Source: Corythucha ciliata (lineage: Eukaryota > Arthropoda > Insecta > Hemiptera > Tingidae). Taken from it: a stretch of 64,000 nucleotides of DNA. The stretch is from the NCBI GenBank assembly GCA_038030265.1, contig CM075939.1:52247253-52311252 (forward strand). The letters run 5' to 3'. Each line of letters starts with the position of its first letter. Positions within the stretch are counted from its first letter, which is position 1. The notes below the pieces were generated by a model, which was not told the DNA's origin, searched no databases, and saw only the letters and a program-made list of their open reading frames with translations. Below, in pieces: positions 45,401 to 59,033 of this stretch. The position numbers and the translations under genes were made by a program.

Positions 45401-47560
45401 AAAATAATGCTATCAATTGGCCAATCTAGCGATTCCAAGGCTTTTCGACCACTATTTGTCAACAAAACACTATCTCATTTTTATTTTTATTTTTGTTCCT
45501 CCTCAAAAATCTTTTAGTTAAGATAAACGACCACCCCCACCAAACACCCGTTCCATTCACAACATAAACACTCTTTTCCTCGCGCATTCCCATACAACAC
45601 ACAAAAACAGTCGCGATTTGTTTGCCCTTTTCAATACCAAGTGGGTGAGAGAGAGAGAGAGAGAATGAGTGTGAGAAGAACAGGGAAAAACCGTTTCTGA
45701 TTATAATCGCCGCCCTTGTTTACACAATTTCAACGCGACCAGATTAGCGTTCATTGAGCCTTTTTTGCACTCGAACGCATTTAAACTCACTGCCCGCCCC
45801 CACCCACACATGCCCCCATGAATAACAAATTGGCTTCCTATTCTTTTTCCCTTCCTCTAGTACCCCGTGCATGGTATTTTTGCACCGGTAGGAGGAGGGG
45901 GGCTTTTATTTAGAATTAATTAGCGAGTTAAAAAGCGTTTTATTTCAATTTATACGCTGGTAATATTTAGGGAAAAAACCAGCAAAAGTCCCATATTTGT
46001 CTTTTATTATGATAATGACTACAAAGTAATATTTCATTATTTAATCGGTGTAGCGCCTATTAATAATACCAAGAGCAGTTAATTGAATTTGCCACTTAAT
46101 TTTTAAAAGGCGTGCACTTTCAAAAAGAAGCTTCTTGCGAATAATAATTCGACGTAGGTCCAATTAAGATAATATTCATAGTTTTAATAGAACGTAATGA
46201 TTGCTTGAGAAACCGATTGCTTTAATTCGTAGAAATTTTAAAGCGTGAATATGTATGAATTATGAAACGCATTCAAATCGGAACAATCAGGCGTCGCTTA
46301 GTTTTAATTCAGGAAGAAAACCGTTGAGAAAACTATACCGCGGAGAATTGAACATTCTATTGTTGCATATTATAAGACCCGAGCTATACATATAATGCGG
46401 CGAGTTTCATTTCAATCACATTGTTAACAACATTTTCAGCACAATTCATGTGTATAAGGATGGTTTCTCGCCTAGCTCTGGCTAGTTATGAGTCGGCGGG
46501 GGAGAACTAATGGAGAGGCAATTCGAGTCGAGGAAACGGGCGGAACGGCGCTTTTAGGAATGTCCCGCAGGGATGGGTTACGCGACCAGTGACAACGCTT
46601 GACCGCCGCTTTTTTGGACTGCAAAGTGGACTGTTGCGGCCTTTTGTCAAGGTTCTCACGCTCGTAGACTCCACGCCCACGGTGGTTGCGTTATTAACCG
46701 ATCGGCTTGATGCACAGAATGGTGGTAGTACTAGCCTGTAAACTTGTTTCTTTCTCGTTGAGGAGACTGAGGCTCCGCGATATAGTAAAGCTAATTGGCG
46801 ATTCAGATTAACCAAATGCGCTCTGGTGGCGGCCCCACCGAAGTAAGAAGAGCGGTAGACTTTCCATGGGCTCTTATAAGAAAACGCAGTTTTTGTTCTT
46901 TTTTATGAGTTTTTAGGATTTTTAAAGTTCATTTCTTTGAAATATTAGTGTAATTAACAATTAAACTCACCATCGAGAAATAATTGAGATAAAATGAAAG
47001 AAAATGTGCGGTGAGAAAATGATGCCGTTTTCCATTTACCGGGAATTTCGCGCTGCGAGAGAGATTTTTCCTCCCGTCCTTGATGAATGATGGAAAAATC
47101 CCCCTACCCTATGCAGAATATTGTGCAAATGAAAAACGCAATAAGTTTTCAAATATCTTTGCGAATTTCCGGTTAAGAAGGGTTGTTCAGCCCCAAAAAC
47201 AGACTGTCCTTAACCAAATATTATGTAATTTTCCCCAACAAGGGTGTGTTTATCAATGCACTTATTCTACAGACAAAGCTGGGATAAGTCTGGTTGCTAT
47301 GGGCCTTTTGGTAAACAGTAATTGCAAAGTTCTCCGAGCTATTACATGAGAAATCCCGTGATTGAAGATTGATAAACCCACCCTGCATGGTGTAAATATC
47401 CATCACATGAATCCCCTCCAGTAGGCACAGGAAGGTAATTAAAGGAGTTATTAATAAAAGGTTTTCTGTATGAAATTTTTACTAGTCACATTTGAGACTT
47501 TTTGAGACTCAAATGCCTTGTTTGAATTGAACAAGCTGGAACAAGCCGGATTATGGATAA
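39481..47560. other. No gene recognised
   Basis: Eight kilobases of mostly pyrimidine- or purine-biased, AT-rich sequence, with A-runs (43388-43409), GA tracts (45652-45664) and no phase-compatible exon that I can defend. The block 46500-46860 is more GC-rich than its neighbours and could be an unrecognised exon or conserved non-coding element. Open frames of up to 184 codons (40506-41060, minus) look like composition artefacts. Confidence 0.35.
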
Positions 47561-49120
47561 GTGGTAGTTTTTTTATCCAAGTGGTTAAGTTTTCAAGTAA
47601 AATTAGCGCATTAAAAGACGCGATTTCATGAGTTTACCCTATTCTGCAAAGAAAGCGAATTTCATCCCAGAAACTGACTGTGCTCACATAAAAATGGACA
47701 ATATGTTCCACGAAGAACTTCCACTTTTGCCGGTTAAACGATCGGTGTAGCCTTCTAATGGATAAAAGCTGTCAATTCTTGAATTAACGATTTATCTCCA
47801 TTTCAGCGATTTTCCTTGCAAAGAATTTGTGTTTTTTTCCGATTTGAGCCGCTAATGAGCCATGTGATTATTACCCGTGAATAAGCACTACATTTTCTAA
47901 TTTTAGCCACGAAGTTGTCTCAAGAAACCGCGACTTGCCATTTGCTCTATTCAATCCGGGGAATATAGCAAATGTTTTCAATTCAACGCCGTAAACATCC
48001 ATTTTTTCCTGACTTCAGCCGCAAATTAGCGTTTTTCATCAGACTATCAGCTAATTAGGGATTTTTCTACGTTTCATCAACGAATTAAAAGTTCCCCCAA
48101 TTTTCCCCGCGAACTACCCAACGCTTTTTCTGAAATTTGGCCGCGGATTAGCGATTTTTTTCACTTTCTGGCACGAAGGTACGATCAGAAGCCGCGAATT
48201 GACGTTTTCTCTACTTAATCCACGAATTAGTCAATTTTATTGATAAATTAGCAAGTTTTCTCCATTTTAGCCGCTAATTAGCAATTTTGGTCATTTCTGC
48301 AAGTTTTCACCCTTATTAGCCGTGAATTATAGCGATTTATCTGAATTTTGCAGTGAGTTTGTATTTTTCTTTATTTCAGCCGCTAATTAGCGATTTTTCT
48401 CAATTGCATTCATGAATTAGCAACTTTTCTTAGTTTCAGCTCCGGCTTAGCGATTTGCTTCGCTTGCTTTTAGCTATGAATTAGCGTTTTTTCGCAGTTT
48501 GAGCCACTAACTTGCCATCAGAAGCTCAAAATTTTCGTTTCCTTACATCTAGCATCTGGGCGCTTTTATTTATTTATTCGTCACGTTAGCTGTGAATACG
48601 TGATTTTAACTGCTAAAGAGCGATTTCCCACAACTGTATCCGTGAACTAGCACTTTTCTTAATTTTCCCCACGAATTAGCTTTTTTTTTCACTTTAGCAA
48701 TGAATTAGCGTTTTTTCAGATTGAGCCACGAACTTCCGTTCTGAATAAGCCGAGAATTCATGTTTTCGTAATTTTAGGGGCGAATTAGCGCTTTTTTTCA
48801 TTGGCGAATTATTGATTTTTCACAATTTTATCAGTTAATTAGTGTTTTTCATAATTTTAAACGCTAATGACTGTAATTTACACTTTATTTATTTAAAGCT
48901 TTTTCTCAATTTTTGCTGTGAAGTTTTCTTAACTTTATCCGTGATCTAGCACTTGTTCTTATTTATGGCCGTGAATCAGTTTTTTTTTTTCTCAATAATT
49001 TCAGCCGTTAATTAGCCATTTATCTCAATTTCAGTCCCCAATTAGCCTTATTTTCCGTTTTGGTCTGGATTAAGCGGGGAATTGGCCGACCACGAGAAGG
49101 CGCGAATTTGTAGCGATTTT
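47560..49120 (-). repeat. Family B decayed tandem array, reverse orientation
   Basis: Some 35-40 degenerate units with the reverse consensus ATTAGCGATTTTTCTCAATT followed by TTAGCCGCGA. This is the longest family B block in the window. No coding signal. Confidence 0.75.
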
Positions 49121-51416
49121 CATTTCCACAAAAATCCTAGGGACGCCAAAATCCAACATTAAAGATGATTATTTACCACTGTATATGCCACGGGCGGGCC
49201 ATTTAGGAAGGCTCAGCTGAGTCAGCGGGCCACTTTTTGGCCCGCGAGCTCTCGGTTGGGCCCACGGCGCGGCCTTACGCCTTGGCGTCCTCTATTTGGC
49301 CGCGTATACAATATTTGGTGCTTAACTCCACTTCCCCTTTTTTGTAGCTCCTTGATGAGACCGTGCATTTATCAAATTTATATTGATTCACATAGGCAAC
49401 ATTGTGAGACAACAAAAAGAGATAATGACTACGTACAGTCCATTATAGGTACAAACCATAGGATACTAAATTCACTACGTTCCCGAAATGTAATCCTTTG
49501 AAAGGTCGTAGAAAAGCAGGTCGTAGAAGGTCGATCGAAGAAAGGTCGTAACCTCAAATCCTTTTTCAATCAAGTGTGGCGATAATTAAGACGGAAAACA
49601 TTGTAAATTCCTTAAAAACTGCAAAAACACCATTATTTAGCCCATACGTTGGTGGTAAGGGTAGGGCTCTTTTCCGCCATTACGCCTCGACGCTAGCGCT
49701 ACAAGTGATAATCTGAATCGCCAATACGAGCTTGAAAACAAAATCTCGCTGGACTGCCAGTACGGGGTTGGTTCACTCATATTCAACTTTTTGGGTCTGG
49801 CCAAGTTTACCTGAACTTTGAGGGAAACGTTTTTCATAAATTGCTTTATATTATTCTGAATAGAAAAACACATTTTCATAGCTAAAGTGTCCATTTAAGA
49901 TCAGAATACATAGGTTCAGCACCTCAATTCTCAATTTCTAGAAGAAAAAAGGCTAAAATACTTATTTTTGAATCAAACTGTCCGGCTGGTTGAACAAATT
50001 GATTTTTTTCGGAGTCATTGTGCTTTAAAAGGTCTCATAAACGCTTTAAATCCAGTTTCTTGCCTGAGTATTAGAACAATCCGTCGAATTGGCTCCTCTC
50101 CGCAATCATCAGTGCTACTTATAGGTTATACATCGGTCTTTTTGAAAAACGGAAATGAGCGCGAGTCGAGTAGCAATAAAACCCAATTGGCTGGAAGAGT
50201 GCACAAGCTGTAGATTACTGCGGAAAGATCAAGTTTTTTGTTTTGGTTTTTATTACAATTTTATTTCAGTACTTTTCCTTCTATAATGACTACACACAAT
50301 AATACTGCACTAAAAGTATTTAAAATTACACCCCCAGGCCCCCATAAACTCGTTCCTTCATCATTCTTCGAAAACACGACGCTTCCTTTTTTAATATAAT
50401 TTTGGCCTAGAAATAAATGAGAGAGCCTTGAAAACTGCCGCGTATAGACTCCCATCTTCTTGGTCCACCTCCTTCCCATCCTTTTTGCTTATTATCGAAA
50501 AAAAAGTAAAAAAAAAATATAAATGATCCTATATATTAGACTTAACTCTTAATTAACCGCTTGAAATGACTTTGACTGATGGGGGAAAAAGACCCCATCT
50601 GCCTACGCGTGGAGCCCAGGGTCCTCACTCTTTCTCTCTCTCTCTCGAGCTTCGTCGGCGATCAAATTAAAATTTACACTAACTCTCAACTGAATAGGGG
50701 ATGCCTCATGGGTAGAAGAGAGCGAGAGATAGAGAGAGAGAGAGAAAAAAATGAAGCGTTAAGGTATATAATCAGTGTGGAAGCTCATTAATCCTCATTA
50801 GAGCTGAGGGATATGAGCATTCTATGGTCGGGACGATATAAAAAAGGATCTCGTGGTTCGTGAATGGGTGGGGGGTTGTCAGGTACGTTTCTTCCTCCCG
50901 CAGGAGAATTCATTTTATTATTGTATTATTTAGAAGAAGAAAAAAGTTTATTGGAGAGAACTCCCCCACCCTCCCATCATAATCCTCGCCATGTACTCAT
51001 GACCACACAATTGATGCGGTTAAGAATAAGAGAAAAAAAGAGCTCAAGTATTGGCTAATTGTTATTTACAGCCATATCTGAGTCTTTGCTAGCTTTGACG
51101 GTGAACATTCTTTTAACGGAACTACCTACTCCGTAAGGCATTTAAATGAGGTGAAATGAAATGAAGGAGGGAGGAATTTTGCCTTCATCTTCGTCGGTGC
51201 CACCACCGGACGCCGTGGTGTACCTTGGAATATTTTTCGACTCTCATACCTTCAGTGGTGCCGTCTCGTCGATCTGATCTGCTCCGAAACAAGGGCCTGT
51301 TTCATGTTATAACAGGCTTGCACCGCTACCGGAAGGTTCATCGTTTTTCTTAATCTTCGGAGTAATTAAAACCTGACTGATGCCATACACACCAGTGTCA
51401 AACCGCTAAAGTTATT
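49121..51416. other. No gene recognised
   Basis: It holds a hairpin GCGGGCC/GGCCCGC (49225-49245), a short AAAGGTCGTAG-type repeat (49500-49550) and TC/GA tracts near 50633-50650 and 50725-50745. No exon is supported. Confidence 0.4.
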
Positions 51417-51422
51417 ATTATT

Positions 51423-51567
51423 AGTTCCGTTCGTTTGTAGTCCGGACTAGCAGCACTGAAAATACCGTCCTTGTATAATTTTTTCCCGTTATTCCACATG
51501 ATAACCCGTGAGGTTACAAAATATCGTGCTGCTCGGAGTAGTCCACGACTGACAAACGAACGGAGCT
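51423..51567. mobile_element. 145-bp MITE, TTCGTTCGTTTGT family
   Basis: AGTTCCGTTCGTTTGTAGTC at the left pairs with GACAAACGAACGGAGCT at the right, and CTAGCAGCAC with GTGCTGCTCGG inside. ATTATT flanks both sides (51417-51422 and 51568-51573) and fits a 6-bp target duplication, although the local ATT repeat makes this less certain. Confidence 0.72.
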
Positions 51568-51573
51568 ATTATT

Positions 51574-53950
51574 TCTTGTATAGAGGGGTTTCCGTTTCTG
51601 CGGGCGAAAAAATGCTTCTGAACAGGTGACTCCAGTCTTTCGGGGCATTTAATTTTTTCGCGGTACTGTGGCTTAATTGTCATTTTACCCACTGTTTTGT
51701 AGATAAAACAGCTGTCTAAAGTTGCATTTTAGTCACTGTTTTGAACAGTGCTTTGAAGTGAATGTCTTTTAGTGTTTTGAACAAACTGAGGTTATCAGAC
51801 TGTTTCACCGCGGGATCCACAGCCTTTCTCTTTCTCAGTGAGTGAGATGTGAGTTTTCGACGTCATGAAAGGTGTTCGTGACGATGGAGCAATTCGTCCT
51901 TCAATTTCCTTTTCTCTCTGTCCCAACGGACGAGTTCGCAACTTTCTGCTAAAGTCGTCTCGCGTGGCGCGAAAAATAGCGTATGCAACTCGTGGAAAAG
52001 AGGATTTTACCTCCTCTTTTTTTTCTCGTGAACAAGGCGTACGTTGTACGTATACGTACAATGTATACGTTTTAGTAACGGATATAAGTATATAAAACGT
52101 ATAAAAAGAACGTGTTCTCCTGGGGCTACGGTTTCGGAAGCCCGTAGACGAATACCTTCATTTTTTTTTTTAGCGGTCAAGAGCATTAAGAAGGCTTACT
52201 TATATGACTACTGTCCAGGCTGGTATGGCGATGACATCGTGGGAGGGGAGGAGGCCTTGAAATTGTCACTCAAAATGATCTGAGTCACCTGCTCAGGAGA
52301 TTTTCTCACCTGGGAATTCGTAACAGCATTTTATGCACACTTATGTATACTGAACTATATGTTATAAGAGTGGGCGCAAGCAAATGTGCAATGACCATCA
52401 TGTCTTGGAGGGGAGGGACAAATCTCGCGGCCCGCAAAATATGATAAAATATACATAAACGTTCGCGCTAACTCATCCTTATCCCTATAAACCACTTTTT
52501 CACTCGCCCTTTAATTTCAATCGTTCCTGCAACATCTCTTCAGCAACTTGACATGTAGAATTGCATGAGGAAGTCGTAATTTGTGGAGAGGGAGCTCTTT
52601 TTTAGCGAAAAACTACGCAATTTCACCTTCTTTTTTTCCAAATCATCTCACTCACTTCAAGAAAACAAAAAATTGCACGATTCAAGCACTCTTCATTCCC
52701 TAGGGATAATTAAGAATTCCCCCGTGGGAAAAAGAATGAATTCATCCCTCGCGGAGAAGAAAAATCTCGTTAAAAGAAAAAAAAGTCGGAACAAACGATT
52801 ATCCTATTACATTTCTACCCCCTCCCACTGAACCAACTCTTTAACTGCGGCCCCCTCCATCTAGAAATTCTTTAAGTCATAATGCACTAAACACTTTGGT
52901 CTTTCCGTACCTACGAATTATTCCCTCTATTCTCACACGTTAGCCTTTTGATAGAGAGGGGGGTGAATGTTTGTGGTTGACGGAAAGCCGAGGGGTTCAG
53001 TACAAGGAATATAAAGTGGAAGGTGAAGGGAAGAGAGAGAGAGAGAGAGAATGATAATGAACGAGTGGTATATAAAGGTCGGCCATTTTGAAATGGCTAC
53101 GGACTTTAATTGACCTGTAATGACCCCCTAATTACTAATTAATGGGGTTTCTCCAATGAACCTTCCCTTCCCCCCCTTGCCCATCACACCACCCATCCGC
53201 CAACTCATCCGCGGCGGCCTTTTAGCCCTGGGAAGAAGCTCCCCCTCCGCACTACCAACACTGTCGATTGCTGGTGGGTCTAAAAGTAGAAAGCTTCTTG
53301 GCTGTGTAGTGGGTAAGAAGGGTAGGACGAAAATCCTCTTACTATTCTTCAGAAATAAATCAGTAGTGACCTGCTGAGAGTACTTAGCGTTATGATGATG
53401 CTGGGAAAAGTTGGGAGAAATGAAGACTCTTTACCTGACTTGAAAACATCATGAGGGAAACCTCTCTAAATAAATAACTAAAAATCCCTAATGAATACCT
53501 TATATCTAATACGTAATAAATTGGGAAGAAAGTCCTATACATAAGTGGCGTTTCTGGCATCACATTTCTGCCCTCTCAAATGGTGATGGGGAGGGGCTCG
53601 AAAAACAACTGCAGTCTGACGTTCGAGGAAATTTTCGTATGATTATAGGCCTTATAAACGAGTAATTAGTCGGTTAGTTGTCAATTTCATCTCATTTGCC
53701 TAATTGTAATGACGTTCCAGGAACCCGGTGTATATATACAAAAGCGTCCTATTCGCTTCCGAGAAACTAACATTTGCTATACCCACCAGACTCGGTTATT
53801 TGCCCACCATAGTTGCATCCAAAGGTCTTTTTTTTTGTCAACCAAGCACCGAACAGTGTAGCAGGGGGTATGAAATACACCGCACGAAAAACGTTTGCAG
53901 AGCGCATTATGAAATGATTTGCAGCTCCCCACAAGTCTTCTATTGACGAA
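51574..53950. other. No gene recognised
   Basis: It contains an 18-bp perfect palindrome, TTGTACGTATACGTACAA (52044-52061), a GA tract (53031-53050) and no defensible exon. Confidence 0.4.
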
Positions 53951-54360
53951 ATGGTAAGTTGTAAATTGAAAATTCACAAGGGCCACCCAAAAAGAGGTTG
54001 GCTATCACCGCAAGGGAAAACGGTTATTTGAATCAAACAACCAGATTGTTGGCCCCAACTTCTTGTTCTTGAACAGAAGCGAAATCAACGGCCCAAATTG
54101 AAATTTGTTCTACATGATGACAAAACCATTAAATTTCGTTTATAAAAGGGACAAACTAAAGAAATTGGCTTTGTTTGACGAGCAGAGACTGCGGGAATCA
54201 CCACTTCAGTTTTGAAAGTGCCAAATACCAATCACACGGATGGATAGTCACGTTTTTATAGGATCATTTCTAAATTTATGAAATTGACACGTCCAAAGTT
54301 AATCGGCAGTAATACGCGGGGGAAAACTGTGATACACGTAATAACGACTATGAAAGGTTT
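53951..54360 (+). repeat. Strongly decayed family A repeats
   Basis: Weak traces of family A units (GAGGTTGGCTATCACCGCAA, AAATTGGCTTTGTTTGACGA). Assignment is tentative. Confidence 0.35.
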
Positions 54361-57300
54361 CTTGAGAGTTCACAGTCAACGAGTCGGTGTCTGGAGCGAA
54401 AACACTATAATCAAACAACATTTATTCTGACTGAAATATCCCAGATATCGATTGCTAACCATGGTCATGTTCCCAATTTTGGGGCTGCAGGACATTCGGC
54501 TGTCAGTAACAGGGCCAAACGGCCCCGAATGTTCGGACGACGCAAGGCCGTGGAGAGCCCTCACCTCCCTTATGTATAAGTCCACAACTCTCCCGGTTCG
54601 GCCTTGTTGAAGGTAGACAGCCGGTGCCGGTCAGCTCTCCGTAGACCAATTTTTTTTATGCTAAAATCCTCAAATCCTCAATACGCCGCGCCACCCCTTC
54701 AATAATATAATTCAGAACGGCGCACAATACGCCTTTATCCGAGAGGTGATTATCCCAACCCGTGATGTACATTATTCAGCTTGAGAAAGAAACAATTAAA
54801 ACCCAGTTAATTAGGCAACGGTTAATTATTTGGTCTTCTCGTGTTCTCGGTCTTTTAACTGTTGAGACACGATACCCTTATTTCACTCTTTCCCCTCCTT
54901 CTTTTTTTTTCTTATTCCTTTAAACAGGTGTTGACACGCGAGTACAAACTCGCCGACAGGGAACGATTTTTTTTTTCTTTTTGTATTTCTAAATTAAATC
55001 CCACGCCTTGCCTTTCCTTAAAACTCAGGAGAGAGAGAGATATGACAAGCGTTCCTTGTTAACCGCCACATTTCGCACTTTTTTTTTCAACATTCTTTAT
55101 CACGCATTTATCAGGCGCTTGCCCCTTTTCACGGTCTTCCTTTTCCATGAATATTTCCATGAAATATATAACGTTGAAAGAGGGAGGATGGACGGGGGAC
55201 GACTGGCGGGGTAGGAATTGTAAAGGATTCTCAAACTCCGAGGCTCGTAATTCCAAGTGGAGCAATCATTTGCATGTTAATAGCCTGATTAGAGGGCCCC
55301 GCTCATAGGTGTGTCTAGCTTAGCGGAATTATATTACAGAATGCAATTAAAGCGTAGGCAAACCTCTTTCTTCCCTCACACTCACTTTGTTCAGGCCTCT
55401 TTCTCACTATTATTCACGTTCTTTCGACCCGCCAGCCCGCCACCTCCCTCCGAAACTTACTCAGGGGAATATCGAAACAATCTTCCGCAAGCTGTAGTGA
55501 AAAATTCGGGGAGCTCAGCTTCTCTGAAAGTGTATTTCGCCTATTTAGTACTTCGGAGTGTTCGCTCCAAACTGTATGGAGAGGGGTGAAGCTGTAGTGG
55601 CGGCGTAAAATACAAGACCCGAGGGCCAAAAATTTCGGCTCTAGTACTCGGTGGCGATCCTCGAAACGCGCAACCATAGCGAGCGCCGCTATACCGAGTC
55701 ACTTCTTGGGAAACCCCCCCCCCCCACCACCACCACAGGCATCAGACATCAGACGCTAGATGGGTTGGCGTTTCCGACGAAGACGAAGCCATCTCTTATA
55801 CCGCGATCTCTCGGGTCTCACCTGTGGTTCATTATACATCAGGACGCAGCAAAGGCAGGCCGCAAGGCGTCTCGTATAGCCAAAATCACGGTTATTTCTA
55901 AATTGTTACAGCACACTTTTTGTTTAGAAGTTCCCCGAAACGGGTTTAGAGCCCAATCGGGCAGGGCAAATCTGTTCCACGTTGCCTTCGACTCATCCCC
56001 AGGCGAAGCTTAGGTGAAATTGCGTGGTTTAAACGGTACCTACTGGTGCCAATGACTACAGTAAGTTGAGCCAAAATCAACTGGCGTACCGACAAGCCTC
56101 GTAAAAACGCCTTTAAGAACCCAACGGACATGGTGTAAAGGGGTGTGTACAGATTGTTGCAATCTTTGAAGATCCACATTGCTTACCCTCTTCCAACCCT
56201 CAGAAGACACAGGCCATGGAGAAAATCCTTCAAATCGAGTAAAAGGAGCAAGCTATACGAAAGGAATAGCTACGAAAGTTTAAAAGGATCAAGCGACAAA
56301 CAATTTTCCAGCAATCTATTGTCAAGGAATGAAGAGAAGGGAATAAATCACCGAGTCCAGTTAGCATCTGGAACTTATCGGTCTGTAAATTGATCATTGA
56401 TCTCTCCCTCTCTCTCTTTCTGACTCATTTTCTTCATTCCTTTAGGGGTTTATACAAGTCGTTGGTGAGACGTAAGAAGAAGGGTGAATCTGAGGGGCTA
56501 CTGTGCTTCAACCCCTCGACCAGCGACGGATAGTTCTACCCATCTCTTTCTCTCAGTTCTAAAGAGAGAGGAAAGGGTTGGTGCGAGAGAGAGTGAGTGA
56601 GAGTGTGGAAGAGAGAAGCCTAGGATATTGATGTCTAACCGCCGAAGTGTCTGAAGGTTGATGAAGAGGGGAGTGGGGAATAGTAGGAAACGTGGAATTG
56701 AAGAGAGAGAGGATGAGTGAGTTCCTGGCCGGTTATAGGGTGGTTGGTGGAGGGGTGGGGGGGGGGGTTGAGAAAGAGCGAATGAAGCAGAGAGTGAGAC
56801 GGATCTATTGTTCTTATTGTGCTGTAATGAGCGACTCTTCCATTTTCCCCACCCCTCCTCGTCACACCGCACAACCACCGCCGCCGTCCCTTTCGTTTCG
56901 ACCTCTAACCACCCCTTTCATGCACCCCTCACCATCCTTTGAAACCTCTCCTCACTCTCCCATCACCTCACCGCTCATTTCGTCAAAGAGTTTAAGACGA
57001 GGGGTGGGATAGGCCGTTAATGAAATGCATTGTGCGCCTTCAAACCACTCCCCCCGCCACCAACCACCATCCCTGCACCCGACAACCACCCTCAACCTCT
57101 TCGTCTTCCGCCGCCGCCACTATACCTCTCTCCCATACACTCGTCGCATTTCAGAACCCTTTTCGCTCTGTCCTCGCCCTTCATTATAACCCTTCACCCA
57201 CTTCCTCATCAACCCCCTAACCCCCTCTTTATCGGTACAAAAACCTTTCCATCCTAGCCTCTTCTCTTGCTCAACCCTCCTTCCCTATATAGGTTCACTA

Positions 57301-58789
57301 TAATGAGTCATTACAGGTAATTACAAAGCGGAAAGGGTCGATATGTAAGGGGTTTTACGTAAGCACGTCTCCCTTATACCGTTGGAATCGTTATTTCAAG
57401 GGAATAAACTCTTTGTTCAATATTTTTTCATTAACTTTTTTCGCCGCGTCTAACAGTCATTATCCCAACTATACTTACTAACACCCCCACCACCAACACC
57501 CTCTTCACCTTTCACCAACCTTCTCACTTGTTCGCAATGCTAGATTTTTGATTGGACAATTAAAACTTAATTTTTAAGGCAAACCAGTACAGGGCAACTT
57601 AATTCAGCAGGAATCGAATTTTTCAGAATCGTTAATCTTCAATTTATAGATCACCATAATCGATCACAAAGGTTGTAATTCACCACGGAAGGGGAGGGTG
57701 GTAAATTAAGTAAAGACGGAAAAGGAGTGAGGGGCAAGGAGAGGCAAAAAAAAAAAAAAATGCAATAAAGGACAGTGAGGCTGAAGAGAAAGATTCTTTA
57801 ACCGAAAGCAAAAATGTTATTCGATGGTTACTTGGAAAGAGAGAAAGAAAGGAATAGACAAGGTGTAGAAGAGAAGAAGAGGCGAGGGTTAGAGAAGGTC
57901 CATTATCATAATTAGCATCATTATCATTAATTACACTAATTACTTCTACAGTCATTAAAGATAATTACCCCAATCTGCTGAAGCTTTGAAACAATTGTAA
58001 TTATTATTTTCTTTCCCTGTCTTTCATTTGGAGCTGTTTTTTTGTTTTGTTCTAACTCTTTTTTCTTCAAGTGTAAAAAATAAAGGCCCATTTTTAGTCT
58101 TGTGACATTTATCTAAGCAATTCGTTTCAAATTGAATTTTCTTTAGCAAAATTACTCACGGAAGGCACTTCTTTCCACGAATATTACCTGGAAAATAAAA
58201 TAAAACGCCTTATTACAAATAATTATAGCGATGGTTTCACAAATGAGATGAAATAGTAGAATAATATTGATCTCCTTTTAATTAATATTTAATGTTACAC
58301 TCTACATTTAATTATTGATAATAATGTTCTATTAATAGATAATGGAACAAGTGAATAATCTCAAAGTCAACTTACACGACGCACTATCCTGATTTCTTTT
58401 GCTTTGCATATTATAGAGCGCATAGCTTTTTCAGTTCATTAGCTTACCGCACACTAACGAATAATAATTATCGCATATTCAAATTAGTCAGTTCCATATG
58501 AGAGGAGTGGTGTGAAAACAGCTTCACTCCCCTCCCCCCCCCCTAACAGAGACCCGTCTATGGCCAAAGTTAAAATATCAAGGTTTTCTCAACGAGTGGC
58601 CCATAGCTAGGGTGACCAGATTTTTCCCAGACGAAAAAAGGACCCAAATTTTATAAATGAGAAGAAGAAATATTTGGGGGCGGGGTGTTGGGATTGATGG
58701 AGGAGGAAGGACGGAGAGGCCGCTAATTCTACCCAATCTCGGCCACTGATCCTAGTTCCACTATTCTGCCACTGATTCTAATTAGAACA
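54361..58789. other. No gene recognised
   Basis: Non-coding as far as can be read, with a GC-richer part at 55600-56050. An octamer-type site ATTTGCAT followed by GTTAAT lies at 55268-55281. Open frames here have low-complexity Pro/Ser/His composition. Confidence 0.35.
55268..55281. promoter_or_regulatory. Octamer-type POU binding site
   Basis: ATTTGCATGTTAAT matches the octamer and also the GCAT-N2-TAAT arrangement bound by several POU proteins. Its position far upstream on the minus strand would allow an enhancer role for the POU6 gene, but chance occurrence is just as likely. Confidence 0.2.
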
Positions 58790-59030
58790 TGACCAAAATG
58801 GCTAGAACACAAAATTGGCTTTTGAATGAGCCAAAACACAAAATTGGGTTTTGAAAAAGGCAAAACACGAAATTGGCTTTTTTAAGGAGCCAAAACACGC
58901 AATTGGCTTTTGAAGGTGCCAAGGCACGAAATTTGCTTTTCTAGGGGCCAAAACACGAAATTGGCATTTTGAGAAACCAAAACCAAAAATTGGATTTTGA
59001 AAGAGCCAAAACACGAAATTGCCTTCAGGA
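58790..59030 (+). repeat. Family A tandem array
   Basis: About eight fairly regular units of GCCAAAACACGAAATTGGCT followed by TTTGAAGGA. The array resumes at 59790 after an inserted element. Confidence 0.8.
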
Positions 59031-59033
59031 CAG

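Noticed and set aside
51865..52095. 76-codon open frame before the 52044 palindrome
   Set aside because: No start context, splice support or similarity. Both strands are open over the same region.
56498..56878. 126-codon minus-strand open frame
   Set aside because: Ser/Leu/Pro-rich low complexity from GA-rich DNA on the opposite strand, with a competing open frame in another phase.
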